A stretch of DNA of 64,000 bases from Streptococcus suis (GTDB taxonomy: Bacteria > Bacillota > Bacilli > Lactobacillales > Streptococcaceae), in assembly GCF_017601095.1 (NCBI RefSeq), contig NZ_JAGFUX010000006.1, forward strand, positions 1 to 64,000, written 5' to 3'. The notes under the pieces are model-generated. The model was given only the letters and a program-made list of their open reading frames with translations. It did not search any database and was not told where the DNA came from. Position 1 is the stretch's first letter. Every line of letters starts with the position of its first letter. The position numbers and the translations under genes were made by a program. Of the stretch, positions 17,766 to 26,649 are shown piece by piece.

Positions 17766-17909
17766 CTAGCATCCTTTCATACGCCCACTTTGTCGTTGCA
17801 AGGAGGCAAAGTTATGAATTTGCCTTATTTCCCACCTCAAACAGTCACTCCCTTGACTGTTTGAGCCATTAGGGCAGAGTTCAGCTATCATTTCTTCTAT
17901 TTTGGTCAT
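17766..17909 (-). pseudogene. Remnant of an hsdS 5' end (47 codons)
   Basis: Starting in ATGA overlap with the rhuM stop, the frame reads [15 protein letters not shown], the typical N-terminus of streptococcal HsdS (compare CCPNGVEWKEL in the intact gene). It then diverges through a 12-bp inverted repeat into unrelated sequence and ends at TAG, one base before the intact hsdS start codon region. This looks like the original hsdS start, cut off when the present hsdS was acquired or rearranged. It could still be translated as a 47-residue peptide coupled to rhuM. Confidence 0.7.
17836..17865. repeat. Perfect 12-bp inverted repeat upstream of hsdS
   Basis: CTCAAACAGTCA and TGACTGTTTGAG flank a 6-nt loop (CTCCCT). 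No T-run follows on either strand, so it is not an intrinsic terminator. It lies exactly where the hsdS remnant loses similarity to HsdS and may be a rearrangement scar, a recombinase site or an mRNA structure affecting hsdS translation. Confidence 0.75.
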
Positions 17910-18913
17910 TTTTTCTCTCCCTCTTGAGCTGTTTTTTCTAGGTGTTTGATGTGGGCTAGGTAGTCTTTTTCAACTTGACTGAGGGTCTTGGCTTTATATT
18001 TTCGGTACTCTTGACTGACTTTTTCTGTCATCTGCTCGCGGGATATTGTTCCTGCATGGGTCAGGAGGTCCTCACCCGTTGCCAGTAGAATCCGATCCAC
18101 GTGCTGGATCCAATCTGCCATGGTCATGACAATCTGACGTTGAGCCTGCCTCTCGGCAAAGTCCAAATACCCCGATACCAACTGATTGAGACCTTGTAAC
18201 TCTTGCTCGGTCAGATAATTTTTGGCAACCGTAGCCTCCGACAAAGTTGGCAATTCACCCTTGAAGGTCGTCAAGCCCATAAATTCCTTCTCACTATCTA
18301 CTCTAGTGTAAATCAGTTCGCTTGCGGTATGGTGATGAATAGCGTAATGCAACTTATTCTGCACCGTTGCAAAAAATTGCTGGGCTTCACTACTTCTTGC
18401 ATTATAGTCACTTGAGGTCGCAAACAAATCTAAAATCTGACGATAAAACACTTTTTCGCTTGAACGAATATCTCGAATACGGTCAAGGAGTTCCTTGAAA
18501 TAAGACCCGCCGCCCAAATTTTTCAAACGGTCGTCGTCCATAGCAAAGCCTTTGATCAAGTACTCTTTTAAAACCGTTGAAGCGTAGTTCCGAAATTGTA
18601 CCCCACGTGGTGACCGCACCCGATAGCCGATAGCCAGTATCATATCCAGATTGTAGTAAGCAGTCTTTCGGCTCTGGGTTTTTCCTGCCATTGCCCCGTG
18701 TTGAGTGGTTGTCAACTGATAGTTGACAACCACTTTTTCATCAAGTTCCCCATCCTCAAAAATAGCCTTAATATGCTTGCTGATATTCTGCTTGGAAGTC
18801 TGAAAAAGTTCTGCTAACTCCAACTGGGTCAACCAGACTGTCCCATTGTCCAGATGAAGTTCGATTGATGCCTTGCCGTCATCTGCTGTGTAAAGGATAA
18901 TATCATTGGTCAT
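17906..18913 (-). CDS. rhuM: RhuM family protein within the hsd operon
   Basis: A 335-residue RhuM/Bro-like protein. The N-terminal region has [22 protein letters not shown] (broken by position, about 27-48) and a winged-helix-like DNA-binding core. It continues with [20 protein letters not shown] and [21 protein letters not shown], the family signature. Its start overlaps the hsdM stop by 11 bases and its stop overlaps the hsdS remnant by 4 bases (ATGA), so it is co-translated with the modification genes. RhuM genes are frequent passengers of type I loci; their biochemical role is not established. Confidence 0.88.
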   Translation of the reverse strand: MTNDIILYTADDGKASIELHLDNGTVWLTQLELAELFQTSKQNISKHIKAIFEDGELDEKVVVNYQLTTTQHGAMAGKTQSRKTAYYNLDMILAIGYRVRSPRGVQFRNYASTVLKEYLIKGFAMDDDRLKNLGGGSYFKELLDRIRDIRSSEKVFYRQILDLFATSSDYNARSSEAQQFFATVQNKLHYAIHHHTASELIYTRVDSEKEFMGLTTFKGELPTLSEATVAKNYLTEQELQGLNQLVSGYLDFAERQAQRQIVMTMADWIQHVDRILLATGEDLLTHAGTISREQMTEKVSQEYRKYKAKTLSQVEKDYLAHIKHLEKTAQEGEKK

Positions 18914-20465
18914 GACTCAACTCCTCCACAATCTTGTCAATCTCAGCACGCAGACGGTCAATATTTTTCATAGTTTCAGCGATATCTTTGTTCAACTGAA
19001 TGATGTCAATCTTCTCACGCGTATCTTCCTTTTCTACATAGGTCGAAACAGACAGGTTATAATCATTTGCAACTATACTAGCATTATCAATTAACATCGA
19101 CTGGTATGCGACATCTTCTTTCTTCGTAAACAACTCTAAAATTGTGTCAATATTCTCCGGAGATAGAACATTATTGTTAGTTTCTTTCTTGAAAAAGGCT
19201 GTTGCATCAATGAAAAGCGTCTTAGCTTCTGCCTTATTTTTTGCCAAAACTAATATATAGGTTGCAATAGATGTTCCAAAGAAGAGATTGTCTGGTAAGG
19301 CAATAACAGCCTCAACGAAGTTATTATCAACAAGATACTGACGGATTGTTTTCTCAGCACCTCCTCGATAAAAAATCCCTGGAAAACAAACAATGGCTGC
19401 TCGTCCTTTGTTAGATAAGTGATTTAAACTGTGCATAATAAAGGCAAAATCTGCCTTAGACTTAGGAGCCAGTTTTCCAGCAGGGGAAAATCGCTCGTCA
19501 TTAATCAGCGTCGGATCTGCATCACCAATCCACTTGATAGAGTACGGTGGGTTAGATACAATCGCATCAAAGGGTTTTTCATCCAAATGTTTTGGGTCTA
19601 ATAAGGTATCTCCTCTCTGAATATTAAACTTGTTATAGTTGATATTGTGTAGAAACATATTCATCCTAGCAAGGTTGTAGTTGGTCATATTGATTTCTTG
19701 TCCATAGAATCCCTCTTCCAAAACATGTTCTTCATATTGCTTTTTCATTTGTAAAAGCAAGGAACCTGAACCACAGGTAGGATCGTAGACCTTATTAATT
19801 TTGTCCTTTCCAACCATTACTAGATGAGCCAGAAGTTTGGATACCGTTTGCGGTGTAAAAAATTCTCCCCCACTTTTACCTGCATTGGAAGCATAATTGG
19901 AGATAAGATACTCATAGGCATCTCCAAAAGCATCAATTTCATTGTCTTGGAAATTTGCAAAATCAATTTCTGAAATACCTAGCAAAATATCTGCCAGACG
20001 TTTATTTTTTTCAGCTACGGTTCCACCTAGACGATTGGAACGGGTATCCACATCATCAAACAAGCCCTTAATATCATTTTCAGATTCGTGCCCCATAGCA
20101 GATTTTTCAATTTGTTCAAAAATAGTCGCAAGATCTGTATTCAAATTTTCATTGGTTCTTGCCTTAGCTACAACATTGACAAATAGTTGGGAGGGCAAAA
20201 TAAAGAATCCTTTTTCTTCAACAGTCCCCTGCCTAAAATCCTCTTCTGCTTCTTCATCAGTCAGTAAAGCATAAGAAAATTCCTTATCCCCAGCCGCATG
20301 CTCTGCCTGATCAAAATAATCCGCAATATTTTCTGAAATGAAGCGATAAAACAAAATGCCAAGTATATACTGTTTAAAGTCCCAGCCGTCCACAGCTCCT
20401 CGGACATCGTCAGCAATAGCCCAAATTTTCTGGTGTAATTCTTTTCGTTGTTGTTGTTCGTTCAC
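18903..20465 (-). CDS. hsdM: Type I restriction-modification methyltransferase subunit HsdM
   Basis: The 520-residue N6-adenine methyltransferase has an N-terminal HsdM helical domain (about 10-160). SAM-binding motif I is DPTCGSG (228-234) and the catalytic motif is NPPY (305-308). The C-terminal coiled coil ([20 protein letters not shown]) contacts HsdS. The start is a GTG at 20465 with AGGAG 7-9 bases upstream. It is the first gene of hsdM-rhuM-hsdS and overlaps rhuM by 11 bases. Two HsdM with one HsdS form the methylase; HsdR joins for cleavage. Confidence 0.96.
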   Translation of the reverse strand: MNEQQQRKELHQKIWAIADDVRGAVDGWDFKQYILGILFYRFISENIADYFDQAEHAAGDKEFSYALLTDEEAEEDFRQGTVEEKGFFILPSQLFVNVVAKARTNENLNTDLATIFEQIEKSAMGHESENDIKGLFDDVDTRSNRLGGTVAEKNKRLADILLGISEIDFANFQDNEIDAFGDAYEYLISNYASNAGKSGGEFFTPQTVSKLLAHLVMVGKDKINKVYDPTCGSGSLLLQMKKQYEEHVLEEGFYGQEINMTNYNLARMNMFLHNINYNKFNIQRGDTLLDPKHLDEKPFDAIVSNPPYSIKWIGDADPTLINDERFSPAGKLAPKSKADFAFIMHSLNHLSNKGRAAIVCFPGIFYRGGAEKTIRQYLVDNNFVEAVIALPDNLFFGTSIATYILVLAKNKAEAKTLFIDATAFFKKETNNNVLSPENIDTILELFTKKEDVAYQSMLIDNASIVANDYNLSVSTYVEKEDTREKIDIIQLNKDIAETMKNIDRLRAEIDKIVEELSHDQ

Positions 20466-20493
20466 AATACATTCTCCTAATTATGCTCCTTTC

Positions 20494-20499
20494 ATTATA
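20494..20499 (-). promoter_or_regulatory. -10 element of the hsdM promoter
   Basis: TATAAT on the minus strand lies 28 bases before the hsdM GTG, directly downstream of the T-tract of the next terminator. No convincing -35 hexamer is visible. Confidence 0.5.
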
Positions 20500-20507
20500 C
20501 CAAAAAA

Positions 20508-20535
20508 ATCAGACTACTCTAAAGCATAGTCTGAT
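20508..20535. terminator. Intrinsic terminator upstream of the hsd operon
   Basis: ATCAGACTA and TAGTCTGAT form a 9-bp stem with a 10-nt loop, followed on the minus strand by TTTTTTTGG. It ends the PadR/membrane-protein operon that lies upstream on the same strand. Confidence 0.85.
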
Positions 20536-20542
20536 CCTGTTT

Positions 20543-21367
20543 CTAAGTCACATTCTCCTTTTTCAATAGGAAAAATGTGCCAATCAGTGTTGAGAAAAGA
20601 GCAAGAAGCATAAAGAGCAGAGGCAACCAGCCTGTCCAATCCCGCGGTCCGTAGCCAAACTGACTGGCCAGCAGTTGACTAAAGCCGCTGAAAACCGTTA
20701 GCACATAGGCTGGAATCAAGGTATCTACAATTGCTGATTTACTGCGATAGTAGAAGAGACCAGCTGCGATTCCTAAGATTATCAAGAGACTGGCCCACAA
20801 GGGCAGGGGAACTCCTTCATAAAACTGACGGCTAATCCAAAAACGCAAGACAATCAGCCCTACAAAGCTAAGCCCCCACGTCCCCATCAGCAGATAGGAC
20901 TTGATTTTTGACCGTTCATAGACTAGGTTCTTTAGGATGAAAAATGCAGAGCTGGGCAGAATAAGGGCAAGGAGCAAATCGCACAGCAAGCCCCGCCATT
21001 CTAGGACCATTTCACCAGTCACTCCAAACAAACCTAAGAAAAACCAGCTAATATAGACCAAGGAAATCAATCCTGTTAACCGCAAACCATAGTACCAGCG
21101 AATGGGCGGTAGGTCAGAAAAGAGTTCATCCGCTATCTGCTTACTGTCCTTGCCTAAAAAATCCTCTGCTGACTGACCATCTGCTTGGGCATCTAAGACA
21201 TCTTGGTAGATAGAAAGCAAGAGTTCAGTCGCTCTTTCCTCTTGCTCATGAAAAGCGGATGCCAACATCAAGTAAGCATGGAGCTTGCGCATATAGGCCT
21301 TGTTTTCCTTGGTCAACCTCCCCTGTAAGCTGCTAATTGCATTCAAATTTTTCTGTTGCTTGCTCAT
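20543..21367 (-). CDS. PadR-linked membrane protein, paralogue B
   Basis: The 274-residue protein has a cytoplasmic helical N-terminus (about 1-90), including LSIYQDVLDAQADGQSAEDF and GKDSKQIADELFSDLPP, followed by six or seven predicted transmembrane segments. It is about half identical by eye in its N-terminus to the neighbouring gene, so the two are tandem duplicates. The N-terminal pattern resembles PadR-associated DUF1700/DUF1129-type membrane proteins. I cannot assign a transport or enzymatic activity. It is the last gene of the padR operon. Confidence 0.75.
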   Translation of the reverse strand: MSKQQKNLNAISSLQGRLTKENKAYMRKLHAYLMLASAFHEQEERATELLLSIYQDVLDAQADGQSAEDFLGKDSKQIADELFSDLPPIRWYYGLRLTGLISLVYISWFFLGLFGVTGEMVLEWRGLLCDLLLALILPSSAFFILKNLVYERSKIKSYLLMGTWGLSFVGLIVLRFWISRQFYEGVPLPLWASLLIILGIAAGLFYYRSKSAIVDTLIPAYVLTVFSGFSQLLASQFGYGPRDWTGWLPLLFMLLALFSTLIGTFFLLKKENVT

Positions 21368-21368
21368 C

Positions 21369-22163
21369 TTACTTCTCCTTTCTCACCAATAAAACCGCAG
21401 TTCCAATCCAAAAGGCCATGGCTGGCAGAATGAGCAACACCAGATTGAGCCAAACTGGAACGGTCATGACCATATTCACCACACCGCCAGCAATCATGAA
21501 CAGATAACTAGGCATAAAGACATAGCGGACCAACTTTTCCTTTTGGAAAAATAGCAGAGCTAAACCGAGAACGGTAAGTGGCACTGCAAGCCCCCAACCA
21601 GTCAAGACCAGGTCAGGTTCCTTGGGTATTGCCCAAAGACGAAGTCCACAAATCAGGAGAAAAAGAAGGGGAATGCAGAGAAAGCTTGCCCAAACCTTGA
21701 TTTTGCTGGTCTGGTAAATCAGACCGCGAATGATGAGGAAAATCCCTGCTGGCAGGAGGTAGCTGAGAGCCATGTCACACACCAATCCCAGCCAGTTGAG
21801 CGAAATGGTGCCTGTCCCTGCAAAATCCATCAGCCATTGGCTGCCGAGGTAGATGATCAGCATGAGGCCACTCAGGTTTGCGACTTCCATGAAACCAATC
21901 GGAGGGAGGTAGCTGAGTAGGTCGTCTGCCATTTGCTTGCTGTCTTTGCCCAGAAAATCCTCCGCCGAAAACCCGTCTTTTTGGGCTTCAAGTACGTCTT
22001 GGTAGATGGATAAGAGCTGGGCAGTCACTGCTTCTTCCTGCCTGTGAAAAACAGAGGCAATCATCATGTAGCCATTGATACGACCCATGTATTCCTTATT
22101 TTCCTTGGTCAGCTGGCTTTCAATCACTTCAATCTGCTTGCGGTATTCCATCTGCTTGCTCAT
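21369..22163 (-). CDS. PadR-linked membrane protein, paralogue A
   Basis: The 264-residue protein has a helical N-terminus (QLTKENKEYMGRINGYMMIA, LSIYQDVLEAQKDGFSAEDF, GKDSKQMADDLLSYLPP) and about six transmembrane helices. It has the same layout as the next gene and lies one base upstream of it and one base after padR, so the three are translated as a unit. Function is unknown; two divergent copies may form a heteromer. Confidence 0.75.
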   Translation of the reverse strand: MSKQMEYRKQIEVIESQLTKENKEYMGRINGYMMIASVFHRQEEAVTAQLLSIYQDVLEAQKDGFSAEDFLGKDSKQMADDLLSYLPPIGFMEVANLSGLMLIIYLGSQWLMDFAGTGTISLNWLGLVCDMALSYLLPAGIFLIIRGLIYQTSKIKVWASFLCIPLLFLLICGLRLWAIPKEPDLVLTGWGLAVPLTVLGLALLFFQKEKLVRYVFMPSYLFMIAGGVVNMVMTVPVWLNLVLLILPAMAFWIGTAVLLVRKEK

Positions 22164-22164
22164 C

Positions 22165-22482
22165 TTACTCTCCCTTCACTTTCTCCACTTTTTCGACGAG
22201 TTCTCCCCATTGGACCCAGAAATCGTTTAAGTAGCTCAGCCCTTGGTCCGTCAAATAAAAATACTTCCTGTCTGGTCCGTCTGGTGAGGGCTTGTTTTGG
22301 CTGAAAATTAAGCTATTTTTTTCTAACTTCTGAAGGAGGGGATAGACTGTCCCTCCGACCATGTTTTCAAAGCCCTGTTTTCTCAACTCCTGAACCAGCT
22401 CATAACCATAAATCTCCTTCTGACTGATAATTTGTAAAACACAGCCATCCAGGACCCCCTTGAGCATTTGGGTTTCTTTCAT
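22165..22482 (-). CDS. PadR family transcriptional regulator
   Basis: The 105-residue short PadR repressor has a winged helix beginning GVLDGCVLQIISQKEIYGYE, with LRKQGFENMVGGTVYPLLQK in the recognition region and DRKYFYLTDQG in the wing. A short C-terminal helix serves for dimerisation. Its ATG overlaps the stop of the small membrane-protein gene (ATGA). Palindromic ACTAGT-type repeats upstream of the operon are the likely binding sites, giving autoregulation. PadR repressors often respond to membrane-active or aromatic compounds. Confidence 0.92.
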   Translation of the reverse strand: MKETQMLKGVLDGCVLQIISQKEIYGYELVQELRKQGFENMVGGTVYPLLQKLEKNSLIFSQNKPSPDGPDRKYFYLTDQGLSYLNDFWVQWGELVEKVEKVKGE

Positions 22483-22643
22483 AAGTCCTCCTCATCATCT
22501 GTAAAAAATCCAAACAGTAAGCCTGATCCTAACAGGATACCTAAGATCAAAATAGAACCCAAAGTCCAGCCAGTTATAATAGCCGTCACAAGCGTGATGC
22601 CTGCCACTTCCCAATTTTCCCGACTTTTCTTATCCAACTTCAT
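22479..22643 (-). CDS. 54-residue single-span membrane protein, first gene of the padR operon
   Basis: The frame reads MKLDKKSRENWEVAG, then a hydrophobic stretch (ITLVTAIITG...LLFGFF), and ends with the acidic TDDEEDL. TAGGGA lies upstream of the ATG, and the stop overlaps the padR start in ATGA. This spacing and SD support a real gene. It resembles small phage-shock or PspC-like single-span proteins only in size; no function is assigned. Confidence 0.7.
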   Translation of the reverse strand: MKLDKKSRENWEVAGITLVTAIITGWTLGSILILGILLGSGLLFGFFTDDEEDL

Positions 22644-22656
22644 ACTGATTCCCTAC

Positions 22657-22737
22657 CTAGTTTGTAATACATACTAGTCTGATAAAAATAAAAGCGATTT
22701 TCTTTATCTTCTATCACTAGTTTGTTTTACCTATTAG
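22657..22737. promoter_or_regulatory. Repeated ACTAG-type palindromes: probable PadR operators
   Basis: Two related elements lie upstream of the operon: CTAGTTTGTAATACATACTAG (22657-22677, written here only as an imperfect palindrome) and ACTAGTTTGTTTTACCTATTAG-like sequence at 22716-22737. A further CTAGTATGTAAA half-site occurs around 22770. Spaced ACTAG/CTAGT arms fit PadR-type operators. Confidence 0.55.
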
Positions 22738-22810
22738 TTTTGTATCTATAGTCTAACACAAGGTGGCTAGTATGTAAAGCAAAATAGTGAAAACTATTCA
22801 AAAAATAAAA

Positions 22811-22830
22811 AACTTGGGTTGCCCCAAGTT
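22811..22830 (-). terminator. Intrinsic terminator after the BceB-type gene
   Basis: AACTTGGG and CCCAAGTT form an 8-bp stem with a 4-nt loop, followed on the minus strand by TTTTTTATTTTT. Confidence 0.85.
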
Positions 22831-24839
22831 TAGGAAATAATCTGTTTGTAAGACCGTGTCGTGATGGCATAGACCACTAGGTAGAGGAGGAGATAGCCAC
22901 CACAGATGCCTGCAGTCACCTGCAACATAAGCCCTGCATTGACCACACCGATAGACAACAAGATAGACGAGAGCATCTTGTAGGCAAATGCAAGATGGAC
23001 AAAGGCAAGTAGGATAGGCAGGAAGAAAACTGTCAGCAATTGCTTGCGGATGGACTGTCTGGTCTGGTCCTCATCCAGACCAACCTTGGTCATAATGACG
23101 AAGCGATCTCTGTCTTCATAGCCTTCTGAAATCTGTTTGAAGTAAATCACCAGCACCACTGCCATCAAAAAGATGAGTGATAGCAAGAGGCCGATGAAGA
23201 AGAGAGAGCCCGCAAAACTGAAGTAATTCCGTGTCGCATAGGCACGGTAGGCGAGACTAACCGTGTTAGTACCATCTGGCAAAATATTGGAAGTCCACAG
23301 TTCGCTTTCAAAAGTACCGGATAAGAAAATCTCCTGGCTACTTACCTGTTCTTCTTCTGATAGACTGCTTTCAAAGCCCATATAATAGCGATTTTCAGCT
23401 TGATTTTCAAATATCGTCAAATCTTGAACCACAACGACCAAGTACTGACTGACATTGAAAGACATATGGTCAGGCAGATGGCCTAAGGTCACATTCTTGG
23501 GCAAGACTTGGGCAACTTCCATCTCCTTTTCATCAAAGGTGAGGGTTTGACCAGCTTGATACTGGACTCCCTTACTATAAATGGCTACTTGGTCAGATGC
23601 CAACTGGAGTTTTTCTCCCGTCATCTTTTCATAGCTGGCTTGATCAAGGAAAAAACCAACGCCCAGGTCAGAGAAATCTACGCTAGCTACATCTTCAACC
23701 GTAAAAAATCTTACGTGCTGGTTTGTCACCTCAGTAAAAGAGGCTTGCTGGTAAGGATAGACCACCTTACTTTCAACAGGAATCCCCTTCTCTTCTAAGA
23801 TAGCATCCGCCCACTCCTCCACTTGTGATTTTGAAGTGGTTGGCTGCATACCTACATCAATCGAAAAGTCATTTGGATTTTGATTGGCGATATAATCTTT
23901 GCCACCGATGTAAATATTGAGGCCTCCAACCATGGTCACCAAGAACATGCTAGAGAGGATAGTAATGGTCGCAAGGCCCAGAGCATTTTTCCGCATACGG
24001 AAAATCAAGTTAGACACAGAAATAAAATTCTCTGGCTTGTAGTAATAGATCTGACGCTGTTTTAACCAGTTTAAGAGACTGATGACTCCTGATTGGAAAA
24101 GCAAATAAGTCCCAAAGATAACCAGAAGCGTCGCTCCGAAGAAACTTGGAATAGCTGTCAGCGGACTGGTCACTAGTTGGGCAATGGCGTAGCCTGCCCC
24201 CAATAGGATAAGGGCTAAGAAGGTTTGTAGCCAGAGGAAGCCTGTTTTCTTGTCCCCTCGCTTCTTGCCCTGAACCAGTTTGAGTGAGTCGGTCAAGCCC
24301 AGTTTTCCAATATTAAAGAGGCTGACCAAGGCAAAAATCCCAAAGAGATAGATGACTACAGTTACCAGACTCTTCAACTGAAAGGTTGACGCCAGAACTA
24401 CAGGCATCTGCATGGCCTTCAGCAAGAGGGCATAGAAGAGTTTGTCCAGAGCCAGACCCAAGAGTAAGCCTGACAGAATAGTGCTGGCTGAAAAGACCAG
24501 ATTTTCCAAAAACGTCATCAAGAGAAGGTGTTTTTTTTCCAAGCCTAGAACGCTATAAACTCCAAACTCTTTTGACCGCTGCTTCATAACAAAACTATTG
24601 GCATAGAAGACCATGATGGCAACGGCCAACATGACCACAATCATACCAAAGCCCAGCACTTGAATCACCCCATTGGCCCCCTTGACCTGACCTAAATCAG
24701 GATGAAAGGCAAGCGAGGCAAAAATATAGGCAATGGCTGTGGACAAGATGGTCATCAGGGCATAGGGAAAATAGAGCCTGCGGTTCTTTTTGAGATTGGT
24801 TAAGCCCAATCGAAAGGTTAGTCCAAACATACTACTCAC
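22830..24839 (-). CDS. BceB-type ABC transporter permease (FtsX/MacB-like)
   Basis: The 669-residue permease has about ten transmembrane segments: one at the N-terminus, three by about residue 180, further pairs to about 320, a large extracellular domain (about 330-530) and three segments at the C-terminus. This BceB layout is used to sense and detoxify cell-wall-targeting peptide antibiotics. It overlaps the ATPase gene by 8 bases. With the sensor kinase and regulator upstream it forms a Bce-type resistance module. The specific peptide cannot be inferred. Confidence 0.9.
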   Translation of the reverse strand: MSSMFGLTFRLGLTNLKKNRRLYFPYALMTILSTAIAYIFASLAFHPDLGQVKGANGVIQVLGFGMIVVMLAVAIMVFYANSFVMKQRSKEFGVYSVLGLEKKHLLLMTFLENLVFSASTILSGLLLGLALDKLFYALLLKAMQMPVVLASTFQLKSLVTVVIYLFGIFALVSLFNIGKLGLTDSLKLVQGKKRGDKKTGFLWLQTFLALILLGAGYAIAQLVTSPLTAIPSFFGATLLVIFGTYLLFQSGVISLLNWLKQRQIYYYKPENFISVSNLIFRMRKNALGLATITILSSMFLVTMVGGLNIYIGGKDYIANQNPNDFSIDVGMQPTTSKSQVEEWADAILEEKGIPVESKVVYPYQQASFTEVTNQHVRFFTVEDVASVDFSDLGVGFFLDQASYEKMTGEKLQLASDQVAIYSKGVQYQAGQTLTFDEKEMEVAQVLPKNVTLGHLPDHMSFNVSQYLVVVVQDLTIFENQAENRYYMGFESSLSEEEQVSSQEIFLSGTFESELWTSNILPDGTNTVSLAYRAYATRNYFSFAGSLFFIGLLLSLIFLMAVVLVIYFKQISEGYEDRDRFVIMTKVGLDEDQTRQSIRKQLLTVFFLPILLAFVHLAFAYKMLSSILLSIGVVNAGLMLQVTAGICGGYLLLYLVVYAITTRSYKQIIS

Positions 24840-25590
24840 CTCGATTCGCCATGACTGTCAAGGTATCTGAAATCAATTGGTACATTTCCTGACTAGTACG
24901 CTCACCACGGTAGATTTGATTGTAGAGGATACCGTCCTTGATAAAGAGGACCCGTTTGGCGCGACTGGCTGCCGCTGTCGAGTGGGTTACCATCAAAATG
25001 GTTTGCCCCTCTTGGTTGATTTTTTCAAAGATATCGAGAAGAGTTGCCGTTGATTTGGAATCTAGTGCCCCTGTCGGCTCATCTGCCAAAAGAATTTCAG
25101 GTCGTGTGATAATGGCACGCGCCACCGCTACCCGTTGCTGCTGACCACCCGAAATCTCGTAGGGCATTTTGTCTTGCAAGGTCGCAATTCCCAGACTGTT
25201 GAGGGTTTGAATCAAACGCTTGTTCATCTGGTCAAGCGGAAAACGGGATAGAACCAGAGGCAAAAGCACATTATCCTTGACAGAGAGGGTATCCAAGAGG
25301 TTAAAATCCTGGAAGACAAAGCCCAATTTCTCCCGACGAAAGGCAGCGGATTCCTTGCTCTTAATCGTTTCTGTATTGACACCATTGAGCAGGACATGGC
25401 CACGGGTCGGCTTGTCCAGGGTTGCAAGAATATTGAGCAAGGTGGATTTTCCAGACCCGGATTCCCCCATGATGGCGACATATTCACCCTTTTCAACTGT
25501 AAAATGAATGTCTTTCAAAGCTTCAACCTGACTGGCTTGAAAGCGAGTTTGGTAAATTTTTTGAACGTGTTGTACATCAAGTAGTGTCAT
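24832..25590 (-). CDS. BceA-type ABC transporter ATP-binding protein
   Basis: The 252-residue ATPase has Walker A GESGSGKST (about 38-46), Q-loop FVFQDFNLLD, signature ISGGQQQRVAVARA, Walker B ILLADEPTGALD and the switch histidine in MVTHS. It belongs to the MacB/LolD-like group and powers the adjacent BceB-type permease. The SD AAAGGAGGAGAAAC precedes the ATG. A gap of 90 bases separates it from the sensor-kinase gene. Confidence 0.94.
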   Translation of the reverse strand: MTLLDVQHVQKIYQTRFQASQVEALKDIHFTVEKGEYVAIMGESGSGKSTLLNILATLDKPTRGHVLLNGVNTETIKSKESAAFRREKLGFVFQDFNLLDTLSVKDNVLLPLVLSRFPLDQMNKRLIQTLNSLGIATLQDKMPYEISGGQQQRVAVARAIITRPEILLADEPTGALDSKSTATLLDIFEKINQEGQTILMVTHSTAAASRAKRVLFIKDGILYNQIYRGERTSQEMYQLISDTLTVMANRGE

Positions 25591-25680
25591 TGTTTCTCCT
25601 CCTTTTCTAGCCTTATTCTACCAAGTCTCAGAACGTCTATCCATCGATTTAGCTTTCATTTGGGTGACATTTTTGTAAGT

Positions 25681-26649
25681 TTACTTAAAGACCAGCTCTG
25701 CTTGTTCCAAATGAATCTTCACTACAGTTCCTTGCCCCAAGACAGACTGCAGTTCTATCTTGTAGCCCAGTTTTTCTGCCAATCGTTTGGCTAGATACAG
25801 GCCTAGCCCAGATGACTGCTGAGTCCTGCGGCCATTGTAACCTGAAAAACCGCGTTCAAAAACGCGCTGAAGATCACTCTCTGCAATCCCGATCCCTGTG
25901 TCAGAAATCACTAGAACCTCTCCATCTAATTTAATTGAAACTTGTTTCCCCTTGCTATACTTGACAGCATTGGACAAAAACTGTTCAATCAAAAGACTGA
26001 GCCAACGCTTATCGCTCGAGAGGCTCAGAGAGAGCTGGCCCAAGTCCAGCTTGATGTTATCCTCAATGAAAAAGAGAGAATATTTCTTGACCAAGTCCCG
26101 AACGACCTCTTCCAAATCCACCTGTTCCAACTGCAAATCTTCATGAAAGGATTGCAAACGTAGATAGTTGAGGACCAAACCAGTATAGTGTTCTAGCTTG
26201 AACAATTCCCTCTCCAAGGCAGATTGACTCGGGTGATGCTGCAACTCTCCAACCAATAGGTGACTGGCAGCCAGAGGAATTTTCATCTGATGGGCCCACA
26301 TAGTGTAATAGTCCTCCATATCTCCCTGCCACTTGGCCTGTTGAGCCTGTAAGTGGTTGAGCTTGTCCTCCAAGCTAGAAATGTCATCCATCAGCATCGT
26401 TTCCAAAGCAGACACCGCCGCAAACTCCTTATTTTCAATCTTATTTCGATAACGACGCCACTCCATCAAGCCATCTACCCCTAAAATAACCACGGCAAAT
26501 AGGAATAAAAGCCCTGTGGCATAGTAGGTCAACTGAAGCTGAACTGAAAAGAGATTGCTGAGAAAGAGGATAAACAGTAAAAAGACCAAAAAACAGGCAA
26601 AAAATTGCCAACGGCTTCGCAGCCATCCTGTCAAAAATCTATGCCTCAT
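25681..26649 (-). CDS. BceS-like intramembrane-sensing histidine kinase
   Basis: The 322-residue kinase has two N-terminal transmembrane helices (about 15-60) separated by almost no extracellular loop, the hallmark of intramembrane-sensing kinases that read the state of a Bce-type transporter. The H-box is MWAHQMKIPLA (about 111-121). The HATPase domain has FLSNAVKYSKG, ISDTGIGI and SSGLGLYL. It is encoded after and overlaps the response regulator by 11 bases and lies upstream of the transporter it probably controls. Confidence 0.92.
   Translation of the reverse strand: MRHRFLTGWLRSRWQFFACFLVFLLFILFLSNLFSVQLQLTYYATGLLFLFAVVILGVDGLMEWRRYRNKIENKEFAAVSALETMLMDDISSLEDKLNHLQAQQAKWQGDMEDYYTMWAHQMKIPLAASHLLVGELQHHPSQSALERELFKLEHYTGLVLNYLRLQSFHEDLQLEQVDLEEVVRDLVKKYSLFFIEDNIKLDLGQLSLSLSSDKRWLSLLIEQFLSNAVKYSKGKQVSIKLDGEVLVISDTGIGIAESDLQRVFERGFSGYNGRRTQQSSGLGLYLAKRLAEKLGYKIELQSVLGQGTVVKIHLEQAELVFK

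Noticed and set aside
17836..17865. Hairpin as a transcription terminator before hsdS
   Set aside because: No T-run follows on either strand and it lies inside an operon with overlapping genes.
20543..22163. The two PadR-linked membrane genes as a frameshifted single gene
   Set aside because: Each has a complete N-terminal domain, its own start and full membrane part; they are tandem paralogues.
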